From Mesocentrotus franciscanus (taxonomy: Eukaryota; Echinodermata; Echinoidea; Camarodonta; Strongylocentrotidae), in contig CP137673.1 of the NCBI GenBank assembly GCA_037976565.1, positions 8,333,202 through 8,397,201 of the forward strand: DNA of 64,000 nucleotides, written 5' to 3'. The translations under genes and the position numbers were made by a program. This document shows positions 52,488-63,886 of the stretch, one piece after another. How positions within the stretch are numbered: position 1 is the first letter of the stretch; every line of letters starts with the position of its first letter. The notes under the pieces are model-generated. The model ran no database searches. It saw nothing but the letters and a program-made list of their open reading frames with translations, and was not told the DNA's origin.

Positions 52488-54212
52488 AGGATGAATAAAT
52501 CGGGTCAAAGACAATCAATGTTAGAATAATAAAACAACTTTCTAAAACTAGATGGAACTTCAACTGCGCGCAGTCGAAAATGATGCCTCCGCCATAGAGC
52601 AATTTTACAAACCAAAATGGAAGCAATTTTTAAAATTCAAGTTTGATTGTAATCCATCTGTTGGTTCTAATGATAACGCCATCACGAGCTATTTTAGGAT
52701 ACATAATGAGCCCTGTGACCTTTGACCTCATGACCCCCAAATCTAATCAGTTCATTGGCTCTGCAAGATACATACATGACCCAAGTTTGGCGGTAATCCA
52801 TCAATCGGTTCTTGAGATAACGTGATCACAAGCTATTTTGCATACATAACGAGCCCTGTGACCTTTGACCTCGTGACCCCAAAATCTAATCAGTTCATTA
52901 GCTCTGCAAGATACATACATGACCCAAGTTTGGCGGTAATCCATCAATCGGTTCTTGAGATAATGCGATCACGAGCTATTTTTGCATACATAATGAGCCA
53001 TGTGACCTTTGACCTTTGACCTCGTGACCCCAAAATCTAATCAGTTCATTAGCTCTGCAAGATACATACATGACCCAAGTTTGGCGGTAATCCATCAACT
53101 GGTTCTTGAGATAACGCGATCACGAGAACGGGACGTACGTACGGACGGACGGACAACCAGAAAACATAATGCCTCCGGCTACGTTGTAGCGGAGGCATAA
53201 AAAATCTTCTTTACAACATACCGATCGAATAATTCTTCAAAGACAAAATAAATATTTTTCTCTTATTTTAAACACCGCATGCTTCTTTTAAAAGCTGAAA
53301 ATTACTTGGTAATCACAACAAGTTTCGATACTGATAGCTGTTGCAAGGCAAGTTCAGACTAGTCACGGAAAGAATGCGCAGTGCACTTCATTAGCTGTAA
53401 TGCGTGCGGAAACGAACCCAAACAAATATACGTGATCGTAACAAGAAATCATTCAAAACTACAAGAGCACAATTGGATAGACAAATACTGCTCAAAATTA
53501 CCATAATCAGATACATAACTTGGACAAAGAATTCAATAGTCGTCCAAGAAATGCCACAGAGATTGTGATATTCGAGGAGTAACTGGGTACATTTTTATCG
53601 AAAGGGGCCTGCTGCACATATCTAATCACTATGCTCGAATCCAGTGTTATACTGCTTTTTACCGTAGAGGGCAGTATAGTGGATTCTAGCCTCGTGCTCA
53701 ATATAAACACGTGTAATTCTGCACGGACATCGCAGCAGGCCCATTCCGATAATAAATGTACCTATAGTAACTCCTTAAATATCACTATTTCTGTGGCTTT
53801 TCTTGGACAACTATTGTATTCTTCCTCCAAGTTATGTATCTGCTTACGGTAATTTTGAGGAGTTGTCTTTCTAATTGTGTTCTCATAGTTTTTAATGTTT
53901 TTTTCTTACGATCACGTACATTTGTTTGGGTTTGTTTCCGCACGCATTACAGCTAATGAAAAGCACTGCGCATTCTTTCCGTGGCTAGGTTCAACTTGCC
54001 TTGCAACAGCTATCAGTATCAAACTTGTTGTGATTACCAAGTAATTTTCAGCTTTTAAAAGAAGCATGCGGTGTTTAAAATAAGAGAAAAATATTTATTT
54101 TGTCTTTAAAAAATTATTCAATCGGTATGTTGTAAAGAAAAAAATTTAGAAAGCCGTTTTATCATTCTAACATTAATATTTTTTTAACCTGATTTATTCA
54201 TCCTGCTAAGAC
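52488..54212. mobile_element. Large foldback element split by Helentron-like element D
   Basis: The right arm (about 53800-54212) is continuous: TTTGTTTGGGTTTGTTTCCG ... GCATGCGGTGTTTAAAATAA ... GGTATGTTGTAAAG ... TTTAGAAAGCCG ... TTTATTCATCCTG. The left arm is the inverse but is cut at 52547 and resumes at 53204 (TCTTCTTTACAAC), the gap being element D. The loop (53560-53800) is also partly inverted. The foldback is therefore older than element D. Confidence 0.8.
52548..53203 (-). mobile_element. Helentron/HINE-like element D
   Basis: CTAG at 52548-52551, hairpin ACTGCGCGCAGTC, three ~145-bp units with TGACCTTTGACCT, then GGACGGACGGACAACC and the GCCTCCGG...GCGGAGGC hairpin. Both boundaries can be fixed by comparison with the uninterrupted right arm of the foldback: insertion in an A-run without a clear target duplication. 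Confidence 0.78.
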
Positions 54213-54690
54213 CCAGCACAGCCAGTACTGCAGCTAGCTGTGCTGGCAACAACAACCCCATGCCACGAACTGCTTTGCAACCCATATCGGCAGTTCGGAT
54301 CGATTCAGGATGAGCTAGAATACTATATGATTTGTAAAAATTAGATACTTGGAGTTTTAAGATGGATTAATTTTAGTGGTGTGCAATACTGCAATTTCTT
54401 ACATATTTCATTATTTTTTTCGGAGCGTCGCTAACGGTCGGGATTCGGTGTGACCGACCGTACCGACTCAGGCCTAGTGTCAACTCATAAAATGTTATCC
54501 TCAGTTCCCTTGTATCCCACTCAAGGCCATTTCATATTGTATTTTAAAGAAGAAAAAAATAATGAACAGTGAGTTTGAGCTCAAAAATATTTAACAAACT
54601 TACAACAAAGATACATGTGTGTGTGACAAGGATTTGCAGGAATATCCATAAGGATTTGCAGGAACATCCATTAGGACAGTGCACGAGAGA

Positions 54691-55688
54691 TCAGAGAGCT
54701 GTTGTATTGTACGGGCCAGCAGTAGATCCTGGATTCTGAATGATGCAGGCATGCCCAGGAGTGAGTGCTCTGTCTTCAATCTCTTTGGACTTCTCCAATA
54801 CTGAGTCTGTGGAAGTAAAAGGTAACATGCATGGATTTAGATCCAAGAAATTTCAAAATGATAATGTCCCCTAATGCAATAATTTTTCTGTTTTTGCACC
54901 AAAAAAAAAAAAGGTTTATGCAGGATGGCACAAAAAAGCGGCAAGATAGATGTTCGATATTTTACCTGGTCACAAATAATTCCTTTTTAGCCTTATCGAT
55001 TACTGTATTTTATGCAGAAGCAAATGACTCCAAGATCATTCTTTTGGTTGAGTAGTTTTGCTACTACGCTTCTTTGGGTAAACAATGTTATTTTCAAAAT
55101 TCCACGATTCAGGAGTGCTATGAACCGGGAAACCATGGGATTTGGGTTACTGCGCCCTTGAGCGCTCATTGAGCAGGGTACAAAGGCATATGCATAGAGT
55201 GAGAAACTCTCAAGCGTAGAACCAAAAGTACTCAACCCAAATCAATAATCTGGTGTCATTTTTGTCAGTATGAAATACACTACCCGATAGGACCTTTCTT
55301 TTTAGGGGGATGTATACAATTCCTACATGAAGCATGAGGGACTGCAGTCTTTTTTTCTTCTTTTAGGGCTGAATAGGGGGCATAGCCCCTTGCCTCCTGG
55401 CTACGCCAGTTGCCAGAAGTGTGTTTACTCCAAAACTTTCACCCTAAATGGAATGAATTTTTAATATCATCAAGTGAGGCAATTAATTATACTTTTCTAG
55501 TGCATCTAAGAATATCTTTCACACATATGAGAATAAATTGAGAAGCATCGCTTCATCCAAAGATCTTTAAACATACCTGTGGATCTGTAAGGAGAAACAT
55601 TAGACACCTCCATTGCCACATCATGATTGAGGCACAGCTCAGCCAGCACCATGCCTTTCTTGAACCAGAGAATTTCCTCCCGTGCCCT
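54691..55688 (-). CDS. Two-exon 3' end of an unrecognised minus-strand gene
   Basis: Exon 1 (55577-55688): acceptor GTTGCCGTACTTTAG, then RAREEILWFKKGMVLAELCL, NHDVAMEVSNVSPYRST, phase 1, donor GTATGT. Exon 2 (54691-54806): acceptor TTTACTTCCACAG, completing D, then SVLEKSKEIEDRALTPGHAC, IIQNPGSTAGPYNTTAL and TGA. The phases match, both splice sites are canonical, and the joined sequence reads smoothly. Function unknown. Upstream exons were not found before the Helentron-like element at 55.9 kb. It could be a transposon-associated protein, as it lies among repeats. Confidence 0.55.
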
Positions 55689-55940
55689 CTAAAGTACGGC
55701 AACAGCAAAGAGTCCCGAGATCCAAGAGGTTTCTCATCTTGCCTCATATGTTCATCACTTTGCTCTGTGGGTGATGCAAAGAATGTTGCCATTTAGATTA
55801 CAATGTTGATGTGAGTCAAAAGCAGGAAAATCAGTGTTCACAAGTTGGTAATTTTTTGTAAAAGTATTTGGGGCAAAAACAGGGCAAGAAATGTAATATT
55901 AAATTTTCAAACTCTTTTATACAAATTTTTTTGAATTTAA

Positions 55941-56315
55941 CTAGATGTATTTTTTCGACTGCGCTCAGTCGGAAAATGCTGGCGCCCATAGAGCGAAATA
56001 CAAACCAGAACAGAAGCAATTTTTCAAGATCAAGTTTGATTGTAATCTATTGACAGGTTCTCAGAATATCGTGATTACAAGCTTTTTTTCATATACATGT
56101 ATGACTCTTTGATCTTTGGCCACATGACCCTAAAATCTAATCAGTTCATTGACTCTGCAAAATACATACATGACCTGAGTTTGATGGCAATCGATCCATC
56201 CGTCGATTACAATGATAATGCGTTCACAAGCTATTTTTGAACACATGAGCCCCATAACCTTTGACCTTGTGACCCCAAAATTTAATCAGTTCATTGACTC
56301 TGCAAGATACATAGA
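55941..56315 (-). mobile_element. Helentron/HINE-like element E (truncated)
   Basis: CTAG at 55941-55944, then hairpin TTTCGACTGCGCTCAGTCGG, GGCGCCCATAGAGC, and about two diverged core units. It breaks off at about 56315 without the GCCTCC end. More diverged than A, C and D, with TTTGATCTTTGGCC instead of the full DR1. Confidence 0.65.
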
Positions 56316-56327
56316 CAAAATGCGAGT

Positions 56328-56483
56328 GACTACCCCCTCACAGGTCTTTTGAAGTTTTGTTGTATTAAAAAATTACATTCCTTAGCAAATTAACTATAGT
56401 ATAAAAAATGACTACCCCCTCACAGGTTTTTGAAGTTTTGTTATATTAAAAAATTACATTCCTTAGCAAAACTAAAGTATAAA
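56328..56483. repeat. Tandem duplication, ~75 bp
   Basis: ATGACTACCCCCTCACAGGT...TTAAAAAATTACATTCCTTAGC occurs twice in a row, starting at about 56328 and 56407. Confidence 0.7.
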
Positions 56484-56984
56484 AATGGAATACAGATTTT
56501 CTACAATATTTACTTGTACATTTTTAAGGATATTATGTGAGGGCGTGTAGCAACCAAGCAAGAAGATTTGTGCATTTTTATTAGTCTAAACGCTGCACTC
56601 TTGGGCCCTCCAGAGCCTAAAAATGTTAACAAAATTGAGGGGGACATGACCCCCCACCGGGATCGCCACCCCTGCATATGAGCATAATGATAATCTTATA
56701 TTAAGCGTATCAGGACAATTACAATTGGCCGAAGGGTTATTGTTAAGGGGCGTATTGTCCTAAAACCCCATGTATCGGGCCAAGCAAAATGGCCTATATT
56801 TAAATTCAGAAGATTACTTGTAAACTCTCCATATCTAGCATTGTTGGACCCAGGGGGGCCCCCCTTTGAACAAAACGAAAAAAAAAAAAAAGCTGAACCT
56901 TTGTTCTTTGGGATAAAATTTTTGGATTAGTGCCCCCTCCCCACCTTTTGGTAAATCCAGGGTACACCCCTGCTGGAGTCGGGC

Positions 56985-57120
56985 TAGCTCGGACCAGGGG
57001 ACAACTCAGGTTTAGGGTTAGGTTTAGGGTTAGGTTTAGGGTTAGAGTTAGGGCCAAATGACAAAAAATGACCATTTTTGCAGCTGGGCCGAGTTGTCCC
57101 CTGGTCCGAGTTAGCCCGGA
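56985..57120. repeat. Inverted repeat enclosing a telomere-like (TTTAGGG/TTAGGG) stretch
   Basis: GGGCTAGCTCGGACCAGGGG at about 56981 faces CCCCTGGTCCGAGTTAGCCC at about 57099. Between them GGTTTAGGGTTAGG repeats several times (57008-57050). Confidence 0.65.
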
Positions 57121-58424
57121 TCCTATACTATTGCTTGGCTTATTCATTATTGCAACTATTTTTTATACAACTCATGAAGACATGATATGTAGGTCTAGAC
57201 CTATATATTGACCCGTTTCGTTTTGTTTGTTTTGAAATAAATCAAAGTCTATTTCATAGTATTTGTAAACTCTAGCATTGGCGTATCCAGGAGGGTGGGG
57301 GGTCAGAAAGAAGTGGTACAGACTACAGTATATGGAAACACCCATGAAAGGGGCTGAATCAACATCAGAGCACACTAGCATGTACAGACTACAGGCACAC
57401 ACGCACAGCAGCATATCGGGGGTTTCTCACTCTAGCTCTCTCCGAACATGTGCTCGCTTGTTTTCCATCACCGCCGGAGAATCGAGGAGGAACGACCGTC
57501 GGTCGGGCGGCTGGCCTGGGAGATTTCAAAACGCTATCCTGCAGAGAGCTGATACGAAAGCATTGCTTCATTTCAAATAATGATGCTGTTTCACTGCCCA
57601 AACTATCACCACTGCTGTTTCAATACACGGCTTGTTACAGATTGAGTGACGTGGTCATCTCACGACTCTTGAAATAGCTAATCTTAGCGAGGACTTTTAG
57701 CTTTGAAAATGGTCTTAAAAAATGCAAACAGTGCGCAGATTTTCTTTCAGCTTCTTAAAGTTGACGTATTTTGCATTGGGCCTGGGGACTATGAGGCACC
57801 GTTTGTAGACTTGTTATTTACACCAATTATTTATACAATTCTATCATGCAATAAAAAGTGTATAATTCTTTATAAATAATGATTTCACGATATCCATTGT
57901 ATACAAATTATAATTTCCACATTCTAATTTATTACAAACAACGATTACACATAAACGGATCGAGGGCCTTTGAAACTACCGCACAAAGGCTGTACCTTAA
58001 ATTTGTTTATTTCAAAGATTTTATCATAATTAATACACATTATTTCAGAGTTGTTTATTTATAGTTTGTAGTGAGCACCCCTTAATCGGAGAGGGCATTC
58101 CAAAAGCGGCCCTTTTGACGAAAAATAGAAAAATAGTTTGTGCCGCTGAATCCGCCAAACCCGGCCGGGTCATTTTGTGGGTATACGTATACCGGCCATT
58201 ATTATGGTTTTTCATTGAGAAAATGACTTTTTTGTGCACTTTAGCGACGAAATTGGTGAAAATATGTAGCATAAACTGTAAAATGTCTAAATCATACGCT
58301 ATGTTTCAGATATCCGCCCCCAAACCATATCCCATGCATGTTTAGGGATTTTTTTTGCCAAAAATTAAGTCACGTACCATTATATCGAGTGGCACACTCC
58401 TGTAGTTAGTAAGCGAGTCCCCCA
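57121..58424. other. Non-coding stretch
   Basis: No supported exon. Overlapping short frames at 57278-57680 are on both strands and share no motif. AT-rich from 57700 on. Confidence 0.35.
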
Positions 58425-58775
58425 GGGCGGATCCAGCCAGCGGCAAGGGAGGGGGCCGAAAAGGGGCCCACTTCGTGCGAAAATTTGAAAACCATGCCGG
58501 CCGATTTTACGCTCAGTGGGGGGTAGTGAGCAAATATATATTTTTTTTTTGCCTCCGAAAATTGAAAATTTGAAAATCGTGCTGGTCGATTTTTCACTCA
58601 GTGGGGGTAGTGAGCACAATTTTTTTTTTGCCTTCATTGAAAAAAATTTTTCACCATCATCCCCTTGAGCGCCAGGAGGGCCCATCTTCTTTTTTCCCAA
58701 AAAAGGGTGTTTTTACACGTTTTTTTTTCTCGGGGAGGGGCCCCTGGGCCCCCCCTGGATCCGCCACTGGTATGA
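58425..58775. mobile_element. GGCGGATCC-ended element
   Basis: Starts GGGCGGATCCAGCCAGCGGC and ends CCTGGATCCGCCACTGG. Shares the motif CATGCCGGCCGATTTT and a CTCAGTGGGGGTAGTGAGCA unit repeated twice. Longer relative of the 18.4-kb copy. Confidence 0.65.
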
Positions 58776-58859
58776 GATAATGTGCTATCTTTATACTGTT
58801 ATATAGAAAAATTATTATAATTTTGCATATGAAAATCTGAATAAAGGCAAAAAGGCTTA

Positions 58860-58862
<3 letters not shown>

Positions 58863-58934
<72 letters not shown>
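58863..58934. repeat. (TA)n microsatellite, ~72 bp
   Basis: Uninterrupted alternating AT. The overlapping minus-strand frame of repeated Ile-Tyr is an artefact. Confidence 0.97.
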
Positions 58935-59224
58935 GTGACATGTATTAGTGTATTGAGGACGTGTTTGGTGTGTTTTGAGCCAACGGGTGATTTTTTGTAG
59001 ATATTTTTTTCACTCTGTTATGACCAGTGTATTGGTATATTAAAGATTAAAGACCAGTTCTGGTCATGCGATTGCATTGTCAGAAACGTTGTGGAATCGA
59101 TCAGAAAAGGTTGATCATCTAGCATATAAGTATTGGTGTGAACTGCAAGGTTCTGGAATCATCAAAATGATAAGAAATTTGGCCCAGTCTTGGTAAAGTT
59201 ACAAGCGCACTGTACACAGAAAGA

Positions 59225-59580
59225 TGTATATGGGCAGTGGCGGATCCAGGGGGAGGGGCACAGGGGGCACGTGCCCCCGGTAAAAAAAAGAAAAGGAGAA
59301 AAAGGAGGGGAAAGAAAAAGTAGAGGAAAAAGAAAAAAAAGGGAAGAGAGAAAGAAGAAGAAAAGAGGGAGATAAGAAAAGGGGAGAGGAAAAAAGGGGG
59401 GAGGGGAAGAGAGAGGAGAGAAAAGGCGGAAAAAGAAGAAAGGGGGAAAGACGGAGGAGAGAAAAGGGGGAAAAGGAGAATAATGAGAAGGGAAAAGAAA
59501 GAAAGGGGGGTGATGTTATAAGAAGGTGTTTTTACCGGGTAAGGGGCGGGGGGCATGCAATTTTGAGTCCCCGGGCTGCC
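59225..59580. repeat. GGCGGATCC-ended element with a homopurine tract
   Basis: The left end GTGGCGGATCCAGGGGGAGG and CACGTGCCCCCGG are followed at 59283-59516 by about 230 bp consisting almost only of A and G on the plus strand, then GGGGCATGCAATTTTGAG. Such mirror-rich purine tracts can form triplex (H-DNA) structures. Confidence 0.75.
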
Positions 59581-59654
59581 AAGTGAAAATGTGATGTGAA
59601 TAGAAAAACGCCATCATGCAGACCCACACAGTATCCGGTCAAACCCCCCTTAAT

Positions 59655-60040
59655 TAAGTGATTTAAAAAGACGTTATCATGCACTGCTTTTTATGGTCTC
59701 CATTGTGTTAATATATAGATGCCAGGAAAACATCATTTATGGGGGTTCAAAATAGCAACAACAAAAATCGCCTCGCCGCTATGCGGCTCGGACTTCGAGG
59801 CTCGTTGACGATGCTCAGGCTCGTTGACGATGCTCTGCATCGTCATTGGGTCGAACCTCCCTCAAACTGTTACTTGATTTAAAAAGACGTTATCATGAAA
59901 TGCTGTTTATGGTCTACATTGTGTTAGTATATAGATGCCAGGAAAACATCACTTACGGGGGTTCGAAATAGCACCCCCAAAAATTGCCTCGCCGCTTCGC
60001 GGCTCGTGGACGATGCTTCGTGTCGTCATTGGGTCAACCC
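59655..60040. repeat. Direct duplication, ~200 bp
   Basis: TTTAAAAAGACGTTATCATG...ATATATAGATGCCAGGAAAACATCA...TCGCCTCGCCGC...CGTCATTGGGTC occurs at 59661-59855 and again at 59878-60035. Confidence 0.75.
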
Positions 60041-60727
60041 CCCAGTGGCGGATCCAGGGGGCAGGGGGCCTCCTAGCAAAAAGAAAACAGGTAAAAACCC
60101 CTTTTTTGAAAAAAGAAGTTTGGGCCCTCCCTGGCGCCCAAGGGGGGGTGGCGGGAAAAAAAATAACCCTTCCCGTAGGGGAAAAAAAATTTCGGGTGCC
60201 AAAAAAAAAAAAATTGTGCTCACTACCCCTGGCGCCCAAGGGGGGTGTGGCGGTTGAAAAAAAATTACCCTTCCCGGACAGAAATTTTTTTTTCGGGGGC
60301 CAAATGTTTTTTTTGCTCACTACCCCCATCCCCACTGAGCGAAAAATCGACCGGCACGATTTTCAAATTTTCGCCAAGTGGGCCCCTTTTAGGCCCCTCC
60401 CTTGCCGCCGACTGGATCCGCCCTGCAACCCCTAGCAAAAGCTAGATCCTTCATCCGCCCCTGGATCCCTGTACTCTTGGAGGGTAGGAGAAAGCAATTT
60501 TACGTCATATTACTTCCAGGAAGTGCCTGAAAATGCACCTAATGTGGTTCTAAAATTGCAAATGCTTCCTACTCAGGGAGGGGGTTCTGACCCCTCCCAG
60601 ACCCACCCCCGCTTGGTCGCTCCGCTCCCTCGTCGCTGACGCCTCGCTCCATCGTTTTTCATATATTTCAGCCCATGCGATTTTGTGCCCCCCCCCCCCG
60701 TAAGAAATTCCTGGATCCGCCACTGAT
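60040..60727. mobile_element. Cluster of GGCGGATCC-ended elements
   Basis: AGTGGCGGATCCAGGGGGCA (60043) to GACTGGATCCGCCCTGC (60410-60426) frames one copy that is the inverse of the 58.4-kb type inside (TCGACCGGCACGATTTTC). A second end, CTGGATCCGCCACTG, lies at about 60710-60725. Poly-A, poly-T and GGGGG runs make all overlapping frames unreliable. Confidence 0.6.
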
Positions 60728-62196
60728 GGGACTACGCGCGCGACACGTGCGCGACACGTGCGCGATATCTATTTGGTCCAAATAGATATAATAATTTACC
60801 AAATATATCAATTAGTAGGCGGTTTCCCGGCGAAATTTGTATCACCGCGTATTATAGTCAAAACATATTCTTTCACATGGTTAGTAATTAATGAGAGCTT
60901 CCATTTCATTTTTTGAGAAGGGGGCGTTTCCAAAACTGGTCTATACCTATAAGTAGATAATAGTGAGTGGACATAATAGTAGTGCAGAAAGTTCAAAGAA
61001 TTTGGAGTGCTGAATGCAATTGATAAATAAGTTTTCTGTACTTTGTTTTGTTTTCATTGTTTCACATTCCACAACATAACAGTTGACATAATATTATTAA
61101 AGGTCAGCAAGATAAAGCATAATGACAAAAAACAACGATATGGCAGTAAATAATCAGTAACGTGAAATATGAGGAACCTATTAAAAAGCAATGCTTGTAT
61201 ATAGGTTCCCATATACCAATGATTGTATAAACAATTATTCTAATGCAATGAAGAGAAGAATCCGGGAAATATAATTGATACACAATGAATACAAGTATGT
61301 GGTTACATAAAAGTCATATATAGTCATAATAGTCATAATAGTCACTCGAGCGAGGCGAAAAAAGAAAGAAAAAAAGATTAAATTAAATTTAAAAAAAATA
61401 ATGATAATGTGCCTTATGCGTATGATTTCAAGACTAGAGGAAGTCTTTGAGTTTAAACGCTTGAATGAATACAGCGAGAGTTACTGAATTATCGCAGCGT
61501 CCAAACTGTTCCAAAATGAAGGTCCTGTAAGAACGGTACCGGTGCGTACGGGGGATAGATTAAAATTGCGTGATTGCCTGGTGGGATAAGAATGAATGTC
61601 ACTATTAAAAAAAAAAAAACATATTAGGTAAAACACTCGGCAATTCGCCTTTATTAAGTTGACACATAAATATCCCTACAAAATAGTGATATAGTTCTGT
61701 TACTTTCAATAACTTGTTAGAAAGAAATAATGGATTTGCATGTATGTGCCAAAAAATCGGCAGAAGAAATTATCCTTACAGCTCTTTTTTGTAATTTGAG
61801 TATTGGATCAATTTTCGTCTTGGAAGAATTTCCCCAAACTAATATTCCGTAACTTAGGTATGGTAATAATAAAGTAGAATATAATAAGTTTAAAATATGG
61901 GGAGGAAAATGATGTTTGAGTTTATAGGTGACTCCTATCTAGATTTCTTGAAAGCAATTTACATAATTATGTAGTCAATATGGACTTTCCATGTTAATTT
62001 ACAATCAATGTTAAGACCAAGAAATTTTGTTTAGTCAATTTGTTTTAAGTATCTTATAATTGTCATTCATGAAAACATCACCAAGTAAAGTATTCTGGGA
62101 TGTTTCAGGAAATGTGGGTATTAATTGGCAGTTAATTGCCGCTGGCTGTCCTGGTTGTCCAGAGCGCGAGCCAAAAAAGGAGTGGAGGCACATACA
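60728..62196. other. Non-coding stretch
   Basis: AT-rich, no exon or repeat array recognised, apart from tandem CGACACGTGCG at 60735-60765 and TAGTCATAA at about 61320-61340. Confidence 0.35.
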
Positions 62197-63230
62197 TTCG
62201 ATTTAGGCACCCGACGTGGGCTACGACGCGTGACGTCATATTTATCAACTGCGCATGTGCGAGCTTCTGGGCCCACGTTCCCTTCCAAATCACACGACGG
62301 GAGTCGGGGGCAATTTCCGTGAATCCCCGTCGTCGTGAAAGCGGCAACGTGGGTGCAGTTTCCTCGGTATCCCTGTTGTTATCATTCTATCATTTTTTCT
62401 TTCTGTCTTAATTTCCTTATGTTTTTCTTTGTTTCTTCCTTCTATCACTTTCTCTTATGTTAGTCTTTGTTTTTATCATTCTATCACATTCTCTTTCCTT
62501 ATGTTATTCTTTGTTTCTTCCTTCTATCACCTTCTCTAATGTTATTCTATGTTTTTAACATTCTATCACTTTCTCTTTCTGTCTTTCCATATGTTTTTCT
62601 TTGGTTCTTCCTTCTATCACTTTCTCTTATGTTATTCTCTATTTTTATCATTCTATCACTTTCTCTTTCTGTCTTTCCTTATGTTATTCTTTGTTTCTTC
62701 CTTCTATCACCTTCTCTTATGTTATTCTTTATTTTTATCATTCTATCACTTTCTCTTTCTGTCTTTCCTTATGTTATTCTTTGTTTCTTCCTTCTATTAC
62801 CTTCTCTTATGTTATTCTTTATTTTTAATCATTCTATCACATTCTCTTTCCTTATGTTTTTCTTTGTTTCTTCCTTCTATCACCTTCTCTTAAGTTATTC
62901 TTTATTTTTTATCATTCTATCATTTTCTTTTTCTGTCTTTCCTTATGTTATTCTTTGTTTCTTCCTTCTATCACCTTCTCTTATGTTATTCTTTATTTTT
63001 TTCATTCTATCTCTTTCTCTCATCCTTATGTTATTCTTCGTATCAGATTTTCGCGCACTGTGAATTTAGTACCTGACTTAGTCACCTGATCTCAAAAATT
63101 GGTCACGTGACCGACGAAAATCCCGTCGTGAAAAATCGAAAGCACTTCCGCGAAGGGAACGGACGTGAGCTGCGCAACGTCTCCACGCTCCAGTAACTCG
63201 TAGTAGCCCACGTCGGGTGCCTAAATCGAA
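62197..63230. mobile_element. 1.03-kb TIR element with a C/T-rich tandem core
   Basis: TTCGATTTAGGCACCCGACG (62197 on) is inverted at 63203-63230, a 28-bp perfect TIR. GTCGTCGTGAAA / CCCGTCGTGAAAAA motifs lie further in. The centre (62390-63030) is a ~90-bp tandem repeat of TTCTATCACTTTCTCTTTCT-type sequence. The 198-codon frame over it is a by-product of the repeat. Confidence 0.75.
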
Positions 63231-63853
63231 AGCTCGCTAATGTATCATAGGGGAACCCGGGGCAAAGTGGACCGCAAAAAAGCAAAAACAGGATTACAAA
63301 GCAGGGTAAATTAAGCAAAACTTTGGGTTTTTGATCTTACCCGAGGACTTAGCGCTAACAAATGACACTAACAATGTTTCTCAGACAATCAGTTTTATTA
63401 AATGCCATGCATGAACTTGAAAAAAGTATAAAAATTCCATTTTGCCCCGGACCTTCGGGGCAAAGCGAAACATGGAAACGGGGAAAATAAAACGCTCCCC
63501 AGCATAGAGGTTTTCTTCAATATCGAAACCATTGAATTCCTGGTAAATTGCTGTTCTAAATGGCCTTATGTTGTTATTGTCACTGATTCCCTGTTGTACA
63601 CAGTGATATTTTAAAAATTAAATCACCACTTACATAGTCAGGGACAGTGGCGTAGACAGGTTCGTACACCTGGGGGGGATGACTGGGCTGCCAACGCTAG
63701 TGAGGGCGCGAAGCGCCCGAGCGAGGCGAAGCGACCGAGCGGGGAGGGTGTGGGAGGGTGTCCCCCTCCCACGGTAGGGAGCTTTTGCAATTTTGAACTT
63801 GAAATCGTGCAATCTGATGCATACTTAATGAGGTAAAATAACACACACAAGCG

Positions 63854-63886
<33 letters not shown>

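Noticed and set aside
59119..59556. 145-codon minus-strand ORF
   Set aside because: Translation of the complement of the homopurine tract, giving Ser/Leu/Phe/Pro only.
59935..60435. 166- and 128-codon ORFs on both strands
   Set aside because: They overlap on opposite strands in the GGCGGATCC element cluster with long A, T and G runs and share no motif with known proteins.
62467..63063. 198-codon plus-strand ORF that looks like a membrane protein
   Set aside because: Translation of the ~90-bp C/T tandem repeat; other frames give the same kind of hydrophobic repeats.
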